DNA of 28,125 nucleotides, taken from positions 1 to 28,125 of the forward strand of contig CAZPMO010000048.1 of NCBI GenBank assembly GCA_964587515.1, given 5' to 3'. Shown here one piece after another: positions 15,365 through 23,036 of this stretch. The stretch comes from CAZPMO01 sp964587515. Lineage in GTDB: Bacteria > Pseudomonadota > Alphaproteobacteria > MPNO01. Made by a program: the position numbers and the translations under genes. The notes beneath the pieces are model-generated. The model made no database searches, was not told where the DNA came from, and saw nothing but the letters and a program-made list of their open reading frames with translations. Within the stretch, counting starts at the first letter, position 1; each line of letters begins with the position of its first letter.

Positions 15365-16750
15365 TTAAATGGCGACCATCTTTCCCGGGTTCATCAGATT
15401 GTCGGGATCGAGGGCGCGCTTCAGGTCGCGCATCACATCGAGCGCCTCGCCGTGTTCCGCTTCGAGATAGCCCATCTTGCCGAGCCCGACACCGTGTTCG
15501 CCGGTACAGGTGCCGTCCATGGACAGCGCGCGCGCCACCAGCCGGTCATTGAGCCGCCTGGCTTCGGCAAGCTCGTCTGGATCCTCGGGATCGAGGATGA
15601 AATCGACATGGAAATTGCCGTCGCCCACATGGCCGACGATGGGCGCGACAAGGGTCGACGCCGCGAGATCGGCGCGCGTCTCGGCGATGCATTCGGCGAG
15701 CCGCGAGATCGGCACGCAGACATCGGTGGGCCAGCCGCGCGCGCCGGGACGCAGCGCCACGTTGGCGTAATGGGCGTCGTGACGCGCCTGCCACAGGCGC
15801 GAGCGATCCTCGGCCCGGGCGGTCCATTCGAACGCCGAACCGCCATGGTCGGCCGAAATAGCCTGGGCCGCCTCGGCCTGTTGGGCGACGCCGGATTCGC
15901 TGCCGTGAAACTCGAAGAACAGCACGGGGGAATCCGGCAGGTCTGTCTTGGAATATTTGTTGATGGAATCGAGCTGCACTTCGTCGGCAAGCTCGATGCG
16001 GGCGACGGGAATACCGCTCTGGATGATTTCGACGCAGGAAGCGACCGCGGCGTCGACGTCCGGGAACGGGCATGTCGCGACGGAGACCGCCTCGGGGATG
16101 GCGCTGAGCCGAAGCGTGGCGTCGACGATCACCCCGAGCGTGCCCTCCGAGCCCACGAACAGCCGCGTGAGATCGTAGCCGGCCGCCGATTTGCGCGCCC
16201 GTCGCGCGGTGCGGATCAGCCGCCCGTCGGCCAGCACCACGCCGAGCGAGAGAACGTTTTCGCGCATGGTGCCGTAGCGCACCGCATTGGTGCCGGACGC
16301 CCGCGTCGCGGTCATGCCGCCGACGGTGGCATCGGCGCCGGGATCGACCGGGAAAAACAGTCCCGTGTCGCGAAGATGTTCGTTGAGCCGATTGCGCGTC
16401 ACGCCGGCTTCGACCCGCGCGTCAAGATCCTCGGCATTGACCGCGAGGATACGGTTCATACGGCTCATATCGATGGAAACGCCGCCGTGTATCGCGCCGA
16501 TCTGGCCTTCCAGCGACGAGCCCGCGCCGAACGGGATGATCGGCGCGCGACGCGCCGCGCAAAGACGTACGATCTCGCAAACCTCGTCGGCGCTTTCGGG
16601 GAAGACCACCGCGTCCGGCGGCCGCATGGGATGCCAGGATTCGTCGCGCCCATGGGTCTCGCGCACCGCGGTGGACGTCGTTACCCGATCGCCGAGGATC
16701 GTTCCCAGCGCCGAGACGAGTTCGTCTTTACGCGCGCTATCGCCGTCCAT
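15365..16750 (-). CDS. FAD-linked oxidase, GlcD / D-lactate dehydrogenase (cytochrome) type
   Basis: The 461-aa protein has the FAD-binding-4 motif IPFGAGSSLEGQIGA (about 72-86), DPGADATVGGMTATRASGTN, the GSEGTLGVI loop, and the C-terminal oxidase domain with VGHVGDGNFHVDFILDPED, GTCTGEHGVGLGKMGYL and DPDNLMNPGKM. Members oxidise 2-hydroxy acids such as D-lactate or glycolate and pass electrons to the respiratory chain. The frame opens 6 codons earlier (16768), but the ATG at 16750 overlaps the ligB-like stop as TGATG, so it is chosen as a coupled start. In this context it may oxidise a hydroxy acid formed after ring cleavage; this is inference. Confidence 0.9.
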   Translation of the reverse strand: MDGDSARKDELVSALGTILGDRVTTSTAVRETHGRDESWHPMRPPDAVVFPESADEVCEIVRLCAARRAPIIPFGAGSSLEGQIGAIHGGVSIDMSRMNRILAVNAEDLDARVEAGVTRNRLNEHLRDTGLFFPVDPGADATVGGMTATRASGTNAVRYGTMRENVLSLGVVLADGRLIRTARRARKSAAGYDLTRLFVGSEGTLGVIVDATLRLSAIPEAVSVATCPFPDVDAAVASCVEIIQSGIPVARIELADEVQLDSINKYSKTDLPDSPVLFFEFHGSESGVAQQAEAAQAISADHGGSAFEWTARAEDRSRLWQARHDAHYANVALRPGARGWPTDVCVPISRLAECIAETRADLAASTLVAPIVGHVGDGNFHVDFILDPEDPDELAEARRLNDRLVARALSMDGTCTGEHGVGLGKMGYLEAEHGEALDVMRDLKRALDPDNLMNPGKMVAI

Positions 16751-17580
16751 CAGGCCGCGACGCGCCATTCCGCGAAGCCGCAGCCGACATAGATTTCCGG
16801 CATCGGCGCGTAGTCGATCAGGTCGAACGCGCCGCCGGCCGCGGCGTGCACGATGACCCAGTTGCGCACCTCGTGCCCGCCATTGCCGGTGGTTTGCAGA
16901 CGTTCTTCCAGCGTCGCCGCGATTTCCGCGTCGGAGGCGCGGGAGAACAGATCGATGCAGGTGTGATCGAAGGGCTCGTCGATCTCACCCATGGTCGGCT
17001 CGCCGATCGAATGGCTGAGCCCGCCGGTGCCGAGCGCGACGACGCGCAGATCGTCGGGGTAACTGGCGATGGCGTCGCGCAGCATGCGGCCCCAGGCGAG
17101 GCAACGGCGGATGCTGGGCAGCGGCGGCTCCAGCTCATTCACCGTGACCGGCACGATGGCGGGTATGGGGTCGAGCCCTATGCGCCACAGCGGCACGCAG
17201 AAGCCGTGATCGAGTTTCAGACGATGCGAAAGGGCCGGATCGAAATCGGCCGCCAGCGCGCTTTCCAGCAGATGGCGCGCGAAGGCCGGGTGGCCGGCCA
17301 GGGTCTCGTGCGGGAAGACCGGTTTCATGAAGGGCTCGGGCGGGCCGTCATGCTCCTCGCCGATCCCGACGCAGAAGCTCGGCAGATTGTCGATGAAGAA
17401 GTTCACCCAGTGATCCGGCGAGAAGATCACCAGCACATCGGGGTCGAGCGCCTTGACGCGCCGGCCCATCTCGCCAAGCGCCGCGTTCAGGGTTTCGCGC
17501 GTGCCGGACGGCAGATTGTCCCATTCGCGCGCGATCAGCGGGCCGTGTGACGCGGCGAACGCGCCGACCAGTTCAGCCAT
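16750..17580 (-). CDS. Class III extradiol ring-cleavage dioxygenase, LigB-like beta subunit
   Basis: The 276-aa protein keeps every active-site position of protocatechuate 4,5-dioxygenase LigB at near-identical spacing. These are H12 (AASHGP), H57 (FSPDHW) and E237 (GGHEVRNW) as iron ligands, plus H125 (LKLDHGF) and H190 (TGGLSHS); in LigB they are 12, 61, 242, 127 and 195. The enzyme opens an aromatic diol next to the hydroxyls using Fe(II) and O2. The chosen ATG (17580) overlaps the ligA-like gene by 8 nt; a longer frame starts at 17607. The exact substrate (protocatechuate, gallate or another catechol) is not decided by the sequence. Confidence 0.9.
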   Translation of the reverse strand: MAELVGAFAASHGPLIAREWDNLPSGTRETLNAALGEMGRRVKALDPDVLVIFSPDHWVNFFIDNLPSFCVGIGEEHDGPPEPFMKPVFPHETLAGHPAFARHLLESALAADFDPALSHRLKLDHGFCVPLWRIGLDPIPAIVPVTVNELEPPLPSIRRCLAWGRMLRDAIASYPDDLRVVALGTGGLSHSIGEPTMGEIDEPFDHTCIDLFSRASDAEIAATLEERLQTTGNGGHEVRNWVIVHAAAGGAFDLIDYAPMPEIYVGCGFAEWRVAA

Positions 17581-17842
17581 TATCAGTGATCCGTGGTTTG
17601 AGCGCATGCAGCCGCGCCAGCAGTTCGTCGTCCTTCATGCCGGTCGCGCTGAGATAAAAGCGCAGCAGATACGCGTTCACGCGCGGCGCCAGCACCGCGA
17701 CATCGTTATCGAACACCGCCTGGCGCACCTCCGGCGCGATCGGATACTCCGCCAGAACGGCGTCCGGATCATCATTCCAGCGCGCCCTGGCCTCTGGCTT
17801 CTGGAGGTCGAAGAACAGCTTGCTGAGCCAATAATCGGTCAT
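17573..17842 (-). CDS. LigA-like alpha subunit of extradiol dioxygenase
   Basis: The 89-aa protein is of the size and pattern of the LigA family: YWLSKLFFDLQKPEARARWN, DDPDAVLAEYPIAPEVRQAV, then NDVAVLAPRVNAYLLRFYLS. In protocatechuate 4,5-dioxygenase this small helical subunit caps the active site of LigB. It overlaps the ligB-like gene by 8 nt and stands 38 nt after the DUF1445 gene. The Shine-Dalgarno is poor, so translation may depend on the upstream gene. Confidence 0.88.
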   Translation of the reverse strand: MTDYWLSKLFFDLQKPEARARWNDDPDAVLAEYPIAPEVRQAVFDNDVAVLAPRVNAYLLRFYLSATGMKDDELLARLHALKPRITDNG

Positions 17843-17880
17843 TGAACGATTTTGTCAGTGATATGGGCGACCAACAAGCC

Positions 17881-18654
17881 TTACTCCACCCAAGTGGACA
17901 CGGCGGCGATGTCGGCGACGAACATGCAGCCGGGCATGTGGGTAATGGCGAGCGCGGGTTTGGCGTTGAGAATCGCCTCTTGAGGGGTCACGCCACAGGC
18001 CCAGAATACCGGTATTTCGCCGTCGCGGATGGTCACAGCCGCGCCGAATTCGGGGGTCGCGATGTCTCGGATGCCGATCGCGTCGGGATCGCCGCGATGG
18101 ATCGGCCCGCCATGGGCCATGGGGTAATGGCCGGTGACCTCGGCGGCCTTGTCGGCGTTTTCCGGCGAAAACGGCCGCATGGAGACCACGGTCGGCCCGT
18201 GAAAGCGCCCCGCAGGCGTGGTTTCGATGCCGGTGCGGTACATGGGCACGAAGCCGGTTTCCTCGATATGGGCCAGCGCAAGCCCGGCCTTGAACAGGGC
18301 GTCTTCGGCAATGAAAGAACAGCCGAGCAGGAAAGTCACCAGATCGTCGCGCCACAGATCGGAGATGTCGGTCGGCTCGTCGACGCAGACGCCGTCATGG
18401 AAGACGCGATAACGCGGCAGGTCGGTGCGGATATCGGCCTCGGGCGCGACCGCGCGCGGCACCGCGCCGCCCGGCGGGAGTTCCTCCAGGATCGGACACG
18501 GCTTGGGGTTGAGGCGGCAGAACTCGCGAAACTCCGCCGCGTCGTCCTCGGGCAAAATCACCATATTGGCCTGCACGCGGCCCACCGCGTGGCCCGAGGT
18601 CGGACCCGAATAGGACCCGTCACGGCAACGACGGCGCAACTCCTCAAGTTCCAT
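17881..18654 (-). CDS. Putative hydro-lyase, DUF1445 / UPF0317 family
   Basis: The 257-aa protein starts at the ATG at 18654 (GGAG Shine-Dalgarno) although the frame is open for 125 more codons upstream. Family features include GPTSGHAVGRVQANMVILPE, FCRLNPKPCPILEE, FLLGCSFIAEDALFKAG, VVSMRPFSPENADKAAEVTG, DGEIPVFWACGVTPQEAI and HMPGCMFVADI near the C-terminus. The family is annotated as putative hydro-lyases, but the reaction has not been firmly established. As the first gene of the LigAB/FAD oxidase unit it may hydrate or dehydrate an intermediate. Confidence 0.9.
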   Translation of the reverse strand: MELEELRRRCRDGSYSGPTSGHAVGRVQANMVILPEDDAAEFREFCRLNPKPCPILEELPPGGAVPRAVAPEADIRTDLPRYRVFHDGVCVDEPTDISDLWRDDLVTFLLGCSFIAEDALFKAGLALAHIEETGFVPMYRTGIETTPAGRFHGPTVVSMRPFSPENADKAAEVTGHYPMAHGGPIHRGDPDAIGIRDIATPEFGAAVTIRDGEIPVFWACGVTPQEAILNAKPALAITHMPGCMFVADIAAVSTWVE

Positions 18655-18783
18655 GATCGTCTCCCTACTCCACCAACCCCCGTATGATAGCAGAGCCCTG
18701 CCGTGTGCCGCTACAGCCCCACGCCATGGTTTGGCCATGATCGCGTCATAGGATCGCGGGCGTGGAGGGTGTAAAGAGGGCTC

Positions 18784-19512
18784 ATGAGCGGCATTTGGGG
18801 AAAGATTATCGGCGGCGCGGCCGGGTTCGCGCTGGGCGGACCATTGGGCGCGCTGGTGGGGGCGGTGGCGGGCCATGCCGTCGACCGCATGCGGGAAGGC
18901 GAGGGCGACGTCGATCAGACGCGGCGAACCGCGTTTACGGTCGCGGTCATCGCGCTTTCCGCCAAGATGGCCAAGGCCGACGGCCAGGTCACGCGCGACG
19001 AGATCGAAGCCTTCAAGCAGATCTTCCACGTGCCGCCGGGCGAAATGAAGAATGTCGGGCGGATTTTCGATCTCGCACGCAAGGATTCACGCGGCTACGA
19101 GCCCTATGCGCGCCAGATCGGGCGCATGTTCGCCGACCGGCCGGCGGTATTGGAAGAGCTGCTCGACGCGCTGTTCCACATCGCCAAGGCGGATCAGGTC
19201 ATGCATCCGGACGAGATCGCGTATTTGCAGGGCGTGGCCGGGATATTCGGGTTTTCGGAGGCCGATTTCGAACGCATCCGGGCCGGCCATCTCGGGGCCG
19301 ACGCCGCCGATCCCTACGCGGTCCTCGGCGTCGCCCACGATGCCGATGATGACGCGGTGCGCGCCGCCTGGCGCAAGTTGATCCGCGAAAACCACCCCGA
19401 TACCCTGATCGCACAGGGCATGCCGGATGATTTCATTGAGGTCGCCAACGACAAGATGGCCGCGATCAACGCCGCCTGGGGGCGCGTCCGAAAACAGCGG
19501 GGCATAAGGTGA
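18784..19512 (+). CDS. TerB-like and J-domain protein (DjlA-like)
   Basis: The 242-aa protein has a Gly-rich N-terminus (IIGGAAGFALGGPLGALVGA) that may insert in or touch the membrane. A TerB-like helical domain follows (about 45-165, with AKMAKADGQVTRDEIEAFKQ and HIAKADQVMHPDEIAYLQG). A C-terminal J domain (about 176-242) has the HPD motif at 204-206. J domains stimulate DnaK ATPase, so this is a DnaK co-chaperone of the DjlA layout. The start has AGAGGG upstream. It is divergent from the DUF1445 gene. Confidence 0.9.
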   Translation: MSGIWGKIIGGAAGFALGGPLGALVGAVAGHAVDRMREGEGDVDQTRRTAFTVAVIALSAKMAKADGQVTRDEIEAFKQIFHVPPGEMKNVGRIFDLARKDSRGYEPYARQIGRMFADRPAVLEELLDALFHIAKADQVMHPDEIAYLQGVAGIFGFSEADFERIRAGHLGADAADPYAVLGVAHDADDDAVRAAWRKLIRENHPDTLIAQGMPDDFIEVANDKMAAINAAWGRVRKQRGIR

Positions 19513-19627
19513 CCACGCGAAAATCGGAGGAATCTGCGGTTTTCGTTGGCTCACCTGGACATAATATATATAATTTGTACTGAAACACCTGACGGGGGTT
19601 GTATTACGAATCAGTAAACCCATATCA

Positions 19628-19656
19628 GCGTCGTCTATCCGTGATAGGAACGACGC
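19628..19656 (+). promoter_or_regulatory. Stem-loop in the leader of the GcrA-like gene region
   Basis: GCGTCGT-CTATC pairs with GATAG-(GA)-ACGACGC around a CGT loop, giving 12 bp with a 2-nt bulge. No T-run follows. The 247-nt gap 19513-19759 also holds an AT-rich block (ATAATATATATAATT) and three GANTC sites, but no gene was seen in it. Confidence 0.35.
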
Positions 19657-19694
19657 GTGTTAGTTGGACAGTCAACGGTTATTGGAATCTGTCC

Positions 19695-19723
19695 TTGACG
19701 TATTTGCCGCGTTGCAATATCTA
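19695..19723 (+). promoter_or_regulatory. Probable sigma-70 promoter of the GcrA-like gene
   Basis: A -35 box TTGACG and a -10 box TATCTA are separated by 17 bp. The start codon is 36 nt after the -10. A GAATC (GANTC, CcrM methylation site) lies at 19685-19689, just before the -35. Two more are at 19530-19534 and 19608-19612. Confidence 0.5.
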
Positions 19724-19759
19724 TTCCGCACCGCAACATCTGCCTGGAAGTAAAATAAC

Positions 19760-19987
19760 ATGGCGAAAGACAAACAACAGCTGGCCGCCCTCCTCAAGGA
19801 AAGAGAGGCCTCGCCTTTCCGTTCGTGCCAATGGCCGTTCGGCGATCCCGGCGACAAGGATTTCCACTTTTGCGGGGATTCAACGCACGGCGCGTTCTCA
19901 TACTGCGCCAAGCACGTCGCGATGGCCTATCGCGAGCCCGAGCCGCGCCGTAATTCGTCCAACAGCCACGGCCGCCGCGCCGCTTGA
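19760..19987 (+). CDS. Short GcrA-family-like protein
   Basis: The 75-aa protein carries the C-terminal signature of GcrA-type cell-cycle regulators: CQWPFGDPGDKDFHFCG followed by YCAKHVAMAYR. C23, C38, C49 and H52 could form a small metal site. In GcrA proteins this part follows an N-terminal DNA-binding helical domain, which is absent here; the first 20 residues are a short charged helix. GcrA binds sigma-70 RNA polymerase at GANTC-containing promoters in Caulobacter. Whether the short form does the same is unknown. The Shine-Dalgarno before the ATG is weak (GGAAG about 9 nt away). Confidence 0.75.
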   Translation: MAKDKQQLAALLKEREASPFRSCQWPFGDPGDKDFHFCGDSTHGAFSYCAKHVAMAYREPEPRRNSSNSHGRRAA

Positions 19988-20037
19988 ATCGGACCGAACC
20001 GGCGCCCGCGCGCCGGCAATCGGATCCGACCCGTCGA

Positions 20038-20060
20038 AGGGGGCCGTTCCGCGGTCCCCT
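20038..20060 (+). terminator. Hairpin between the GcrA-like gene and the amidase gene
   Basis: AGGGGGCCG pairs with CGGTCCCCT (one G-T pair) around a 5-nt loop. CTTGATTCC follows, which is a poor T-run. A second perfect hairpin, CCGGCGC-CCGC-GCGCCGG, lies at 19999-20016. Together they may end the short upstream transcript. The amidase start is only 15 nt away. Confidence 0.4.
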
Positions 20061-20074
20061 CTTGATTCCTTCCC

Positions 20075-20770
20075 GTGTCCGTAATCGAGCGCCCTTCGCC
20101 TAATTTCGGGCCGCGCCCCGCGCCGGCGTCGATCGACATGCTGATCCTGCATTACACCGGCATGGAAAGCGCCCTGGCGGCGCTAGCCCGCATGTGCGAC
20201 AAGGCCGCCGCGGTCAGCGCCCATTACATGATCGACGAGGACGGCACGATCACCCGGCTGGTAGCCGAGGAGATGCGCGCCTGGCACGCCGGGATATCGT
20301 CGTGGGCCGGCGCCGCGGACCTCAACGACCGATCGATCGGGATCGAGCTGGTCAACCCGGGCCACGAATTCGGTTACCGCGATTTCCCGGAATCCCAGAT
20401 GGCGGCGCTGACCGCGCTGGCCGTCGACATCGTCGCGCGCCACGCCATCCCCGCCCCGCGCGTGCTGGGCCATTCCGATATCGCGCCCGACCGCAAAACC
20501 GACCCGGGCGAGCGCTTCGACTGGCCGCGCCTCGCCCGGAACGGCATCGGCGTCTGGCCGGACCCGGTGGCGCCGGCCGGCGCTGTTCCCGACGCGGCCG
20601 AGACACGCGAGCTGCTGGGCCGTTACGGCTATTGCGTGGGTGACGGCGCGGCGGGCCTGGCGGAAACGGTTACGGCCTTCCAGCGTCACTTCCGTCCCGA
20701 CCGGGTCGATGGCGTGATGGATGCCGAGACTTTCGCGCGGCTCGAAATTCTCTGCGCCCGACACACTTGA
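20075..20770 (+). CDS. N-acetylmuramoyl-L-alanine amidase, AmpD/AmiD type
   Basis: The 231-aa protein has an Amidase_2 domain: LILHYTGM with zinc ligand H26, SAHYMIDEDGTITRLV, RAWHAGISSW, SIGIELVN with the catalytic-region Glu, and LGHSDIAPDRKTDPG with H133 and D143 as likely zinc ligands. The C-terminal ~60 residues resemble a peptidoglycan-binding domain (TVTAFQRHFRPDRVDGVMDA). It cleaves the amide between muramic acid and L-Ala, in wall turnover and recycling. No signal peptide is visible, which fits a cytoplasmic AmpD-like role or an unrecognised export route. The start is GTG at 20075 with no clear Shine-Dalgarno. It precedes rnpB and the mraZ cluster. Confidence 0.9.
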   Translation: MSVIERPSPNFGPRPAPASIDMLILHYTGMESALAALARMCDKAAAVSAHYMIDEDGTITRLVAEEMRAWHAGISSWAGAADLNDRSIGIELVNPGHEFGYRDFPESQMAALTALAVDIVARHAIPAPRVLGHSDIAPDRKTDPGERFDWPRLARNGIGVWPDPVAPAGAVPDAAETRELLGRYGYCVGDGAAGLAETVTAFQRHFRPDRVDGVMDAETFARLEILCARHT

Positions 20771-20797
20771 CGCGTCTTCCGCCCGCCGCCACCTTAT
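20767..20797 (+). promoter_or_regulatory. Probable rnpB promoter overlapping the amidase stop
   Basis: A TTGACG -35 box at 20767-20772 includes the amidase TGA stop. A weak -10 (within ACCTTAT, 20791-20797) lies 18-19 bp on, and RNase P RNA begins about 6 nt later. The -10 match is poor. Confidence 0.4.
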
Positions 20798-20802
20798 CAG
20801 TT

Positions 20803-21190
<388 letters not shown>

Positions 21191-21239
21191 ATTTTCGCCT
21201 CGCCAGCACGCCTTCGCGACTGATTGGATAAGGTGCGAA

Positions 21240-21277
21240 GATTCGCGAATCAATCCATTTCTTTAAAAGAACATAAA
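21240..21277 (+). promoter_or_regulatory. GANTC palindrome and CtrA-like box upstream of mraZ
   Basis: GATTCGCGAATC (21240-21251) is a perfect palindrome with two GANTC CcrM methylation sites. Twelve bases on, TTAA-N7-TAAA (21263-21277) differs by one base from the CtrA consensus TTAA-N7-TTAA. Both lie between rnpB and mraZ. No binding is shown; these are sequence matches only. Confidence 0.35.
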
Positions 21278-21376
21278 TAGAACAAACTTCCGACATAGTT
21301 TTAAGTCATCCAATACAACATGTTCGGCGCGCAAGGTCTTCGAAGGCGACGAAACCGCCGGTCCAGGCCTGTGAAA

Positions 21377-21409
21377 CCCCCGAAAACCGGCGCTTTTGGG
21401 GGCTTTATT
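21377..21409 (+). terminator. Terminator-like hairpin ahead of the mraZ promoter
   Basis: CCCCC-(G)-AAAA pairs with TTTT-GGGGG around a CCGGCGC loop, with one bulged G. CTTTATT follows. It could stop transcription coming from rnpB and insulate the mraZ promoter just downstream. Confidence 0.45.
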
Positions 21410-21418
21410 ACTATGGGA

Positions 21419-21463
21419 TTCCATTGACACCCATTTAATCCCATGATATCCCACAATTTCCCA
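21419..21463 (-). promoter_or_regulatory. Array of five MraZ-type boxes at 10-bp spacing
   Basis: On the minus strand the order is TGGGA, TGGGA, TGGGA, TGGGT, TGGAA, each separated by exactly 5 nt (plus-strand starts 21459, 21449, 21439, 21429, 21419). MraZ is known to bind TGGG-type direct repeats with 5-nt spacers upstream of its own gene. The last two boxes are degenerate. A further TGGGA occurs on the plus strand at 21413-21417 and another at 21501-21505. Confidence 0.8.
21424..21452 (+). promoter_or_regulatory. Probable mraZ operon promoter inside the MraZ box array
   Basis: There is a perfect -35 box TTGACA (21424-21429) with TATCCC (21447-21452) 17 bp on as a weak -10. The start codon of mraZ would be about 105 nt downstream of the start point. 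The promoter lies wholly inside the box array, so MraZ bound there would block RNA polymerase. Confidence 0.55.
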
Positions 21464-21561
21464 TAGGCATGTCCGGAAATGTGCCCGTGTGTATGCCTTG
21501 TGGGATCGGTGCGCGTGGCGAGGCCGGCGCATCGCGAAAGTTTGGACGCGGTGGGTGACAC

Positions 21562-22035
21562 GTGACGACATTTTTGTCGACATTCGAGAACAAGGTCGAT
21601 CGCAAGGGACGCGTCTCCGTGCCGGCGACCTATCGCGCCGCGCTGGCTTCCGACGCCTACCAGGGCATCATCGCCTACCCGTCGCTGACCGATCCCGCGA
21701 TCCACGCCTTCGGGCGCGAGATGCTGGAGCGCATGAACCAGGAACGCTTTTCGCGATCCATGGAGGGCGGCGCGTTCGAGGACATGCTGCTGGGCGGCAG
21801 CGACGGCTCGGTGGTCGAGACCGTGATGGCGCTGGCCCGCGAACTGCCGTTCGACGGCGAGGGCCGGGTGGTCCTGCCGGCGTCGCTGGGCGCGCATGCC
21901 GGCATTACGGAGCGCGCGGTTTTTGTCGGACGCGGCGCCCATTTCCAGATCTGGACGCCGGAGAATTTCGAGAAACGCCAGGCCGACGATATCGCGCGCG
22001 TCAAGGCGAGGCTCTCGCAAGGCGGCGGGTCATGA
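21562..22035 (+). CDS. mraZ: MraZ, transcriptional repressor of the dcw cluster
   Basis: The 157-aa protein has the two SpoVT/AbrB-type swapped-hairpin repeats of MraZ, each with the DxxGR motif: DRKGRVSVPATYR (13-25) and DGEGRVVLPASLG (98-110). MraZ is an oligomeric DNA-binding protein that controls its own operon through TGGG-type repeats. The start is GTG at 21562, with a GGTGGGTG stretch upstream as a weak Shine-Dalgarno. It overlaps rsmH by ATGA. Confidence 0.96.
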   Translation: MTTFLSTFENKVDRKGRVSVPATYRAALASDAYQGIIAYPSLTDPAIHAFGREMLERMNQERFSRSMEGGAFEDMLLGGSDGSVVETVMALARELPFDGEGRVVLPASLGAHAGITERAVFVGRGAHFQIWTPENFEKRQADDIARVKARLSQGGGS

Positions 22036-23036
22036 CGCACTCCACACAACAAGGCGGGGGGCGCGGCCACCTTCCGGTGATGTTGAACGAGGTGATGGCC
22101 GCGATCGCGCCGCGCGACGGCGCCATCTATGTGGACGGCACGTTCGGCGGCGGTGGATACAGCCGCGCCCTGCTCGAAGCCGCCGACTGCAAGGTCTGGG
22201 GCATCGACCGCGACCCCAGCGCAATGGCGGGCGGCGCAACCCTGGCCGAGCTTTACCCGGGCCGGCTGTCGCTGATCGAGGGAAGGTTCGGCGACATGGA
22301 TACGCTGCTGCGCGCCCGGGGCGTGGACGCGGTCGACGGCATCGCGCTCGACGTGGGCGTGTCCTCAATGCAGATCGATACGGCCGAACGCGGCTTTTCG
22401 TTCCGCGACGACGGGCCGCTCGACATGCGCATGGAGGCGTCGGGGACCAGCGCCGCCGATCTCGTCAATGACACCGACGAGGCGCCGCTGGCCGACATCA
22501 TCTATCGCTACGGCGAGGAGCGCCGGTCGCGGCGCATCGCGCGCGCCATTGTGGAAGCGCGCCGTAACGCGCCGATCACGCGCACCCTCCAACTCGCCGA
22601 TATCGTGCGCCGCGCATACGGGCGCGCCGATCATCGCATCCATCCCGCGACGCGCACCTTCCAGGCGCTGCGCATATACGTGAACAATGAGATCGAGGAG
22701 CTAAGGGCCGGTCTTGCCGACGCCGAAACGCTCCTCGGACCGGGCGGCCGGCTGGCGGTGGTGACCTTCCACTCGCTCGAAGACCGCGAGGTCAAACGGT
22801 TTCTGCAGGAGCGTTCGGGTCAGGCGCCACGGCCTTCGCGCCATGTGCCTGATTTGAACGATACGGCGCCCCCGGCGACATTTCGGCTGCTCTCCCCTCG
22901 GGTGGGGCGGCCGGGTGACGCCGAGATCGCCGAAAACCCACGGTCCCGGTCCGCGCGCCTTCGGGCGGCGGAACGGACCGAGGCAAGCATCGCGTCCCCT
23001 CCCCCCGATCATGAAACCCGGGGGGGGCCGCGATGA
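22032..23036 (+). CDS. rsmH: 16S rRNA (cytosine1402-N4)-methyltransferase
   Basis: The 334-aa protein carries the SAM-binding signature VDGTFGGGGYSRALLEA (about 34-50), followed by GIDRDPSAM, ALDVGVSSMQIDTAERGFSF, GPLDMRM, RTFQALRIYVNNE and TFHSLEDREVKRF. It methylates C1402 in the ribosomal P site. The start ATG overlaps the mraZ stop (22032-22035) and its own stop overlaps the ftsL start (23033-23036), both as ATGA. Confidence 0.97.
   Translation: MTHSTQQGGGRGHLPVMLNEVMAAIAPRDGAIYVDGTFGGGGYSRALLEAADCKVWGIDRDPSAMAGGATLAELYPGRLSLIEGRFGDMDTLLRARGVDAVDGIALDVGVSSMQIDTAERGFSFRDDGPLDMRMEASGTSAADLVNDTDEAPLADIIYRYGEERRSRRIARAIVEARRNAPITRTLQLADIVRRAYGRADHRIHPATRTFQALRIYVNNEIEELRAGLADAETLLGPGGRLAVVTFHSLEDREVKRFLQERSGQAPRPSRHVPDLNDTAPPATFRLLSPRVGRPGDAEIAENPRSRSARLRAAERTEASIASPPPDHETRGGPR

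Noticed and set aside
15344..16792. A 482-codon plus-strand frame opposite the FAD oxidase
   Set aside because: The minus strand has full FAD-oxidase motifs; the plus-strand translation has none.
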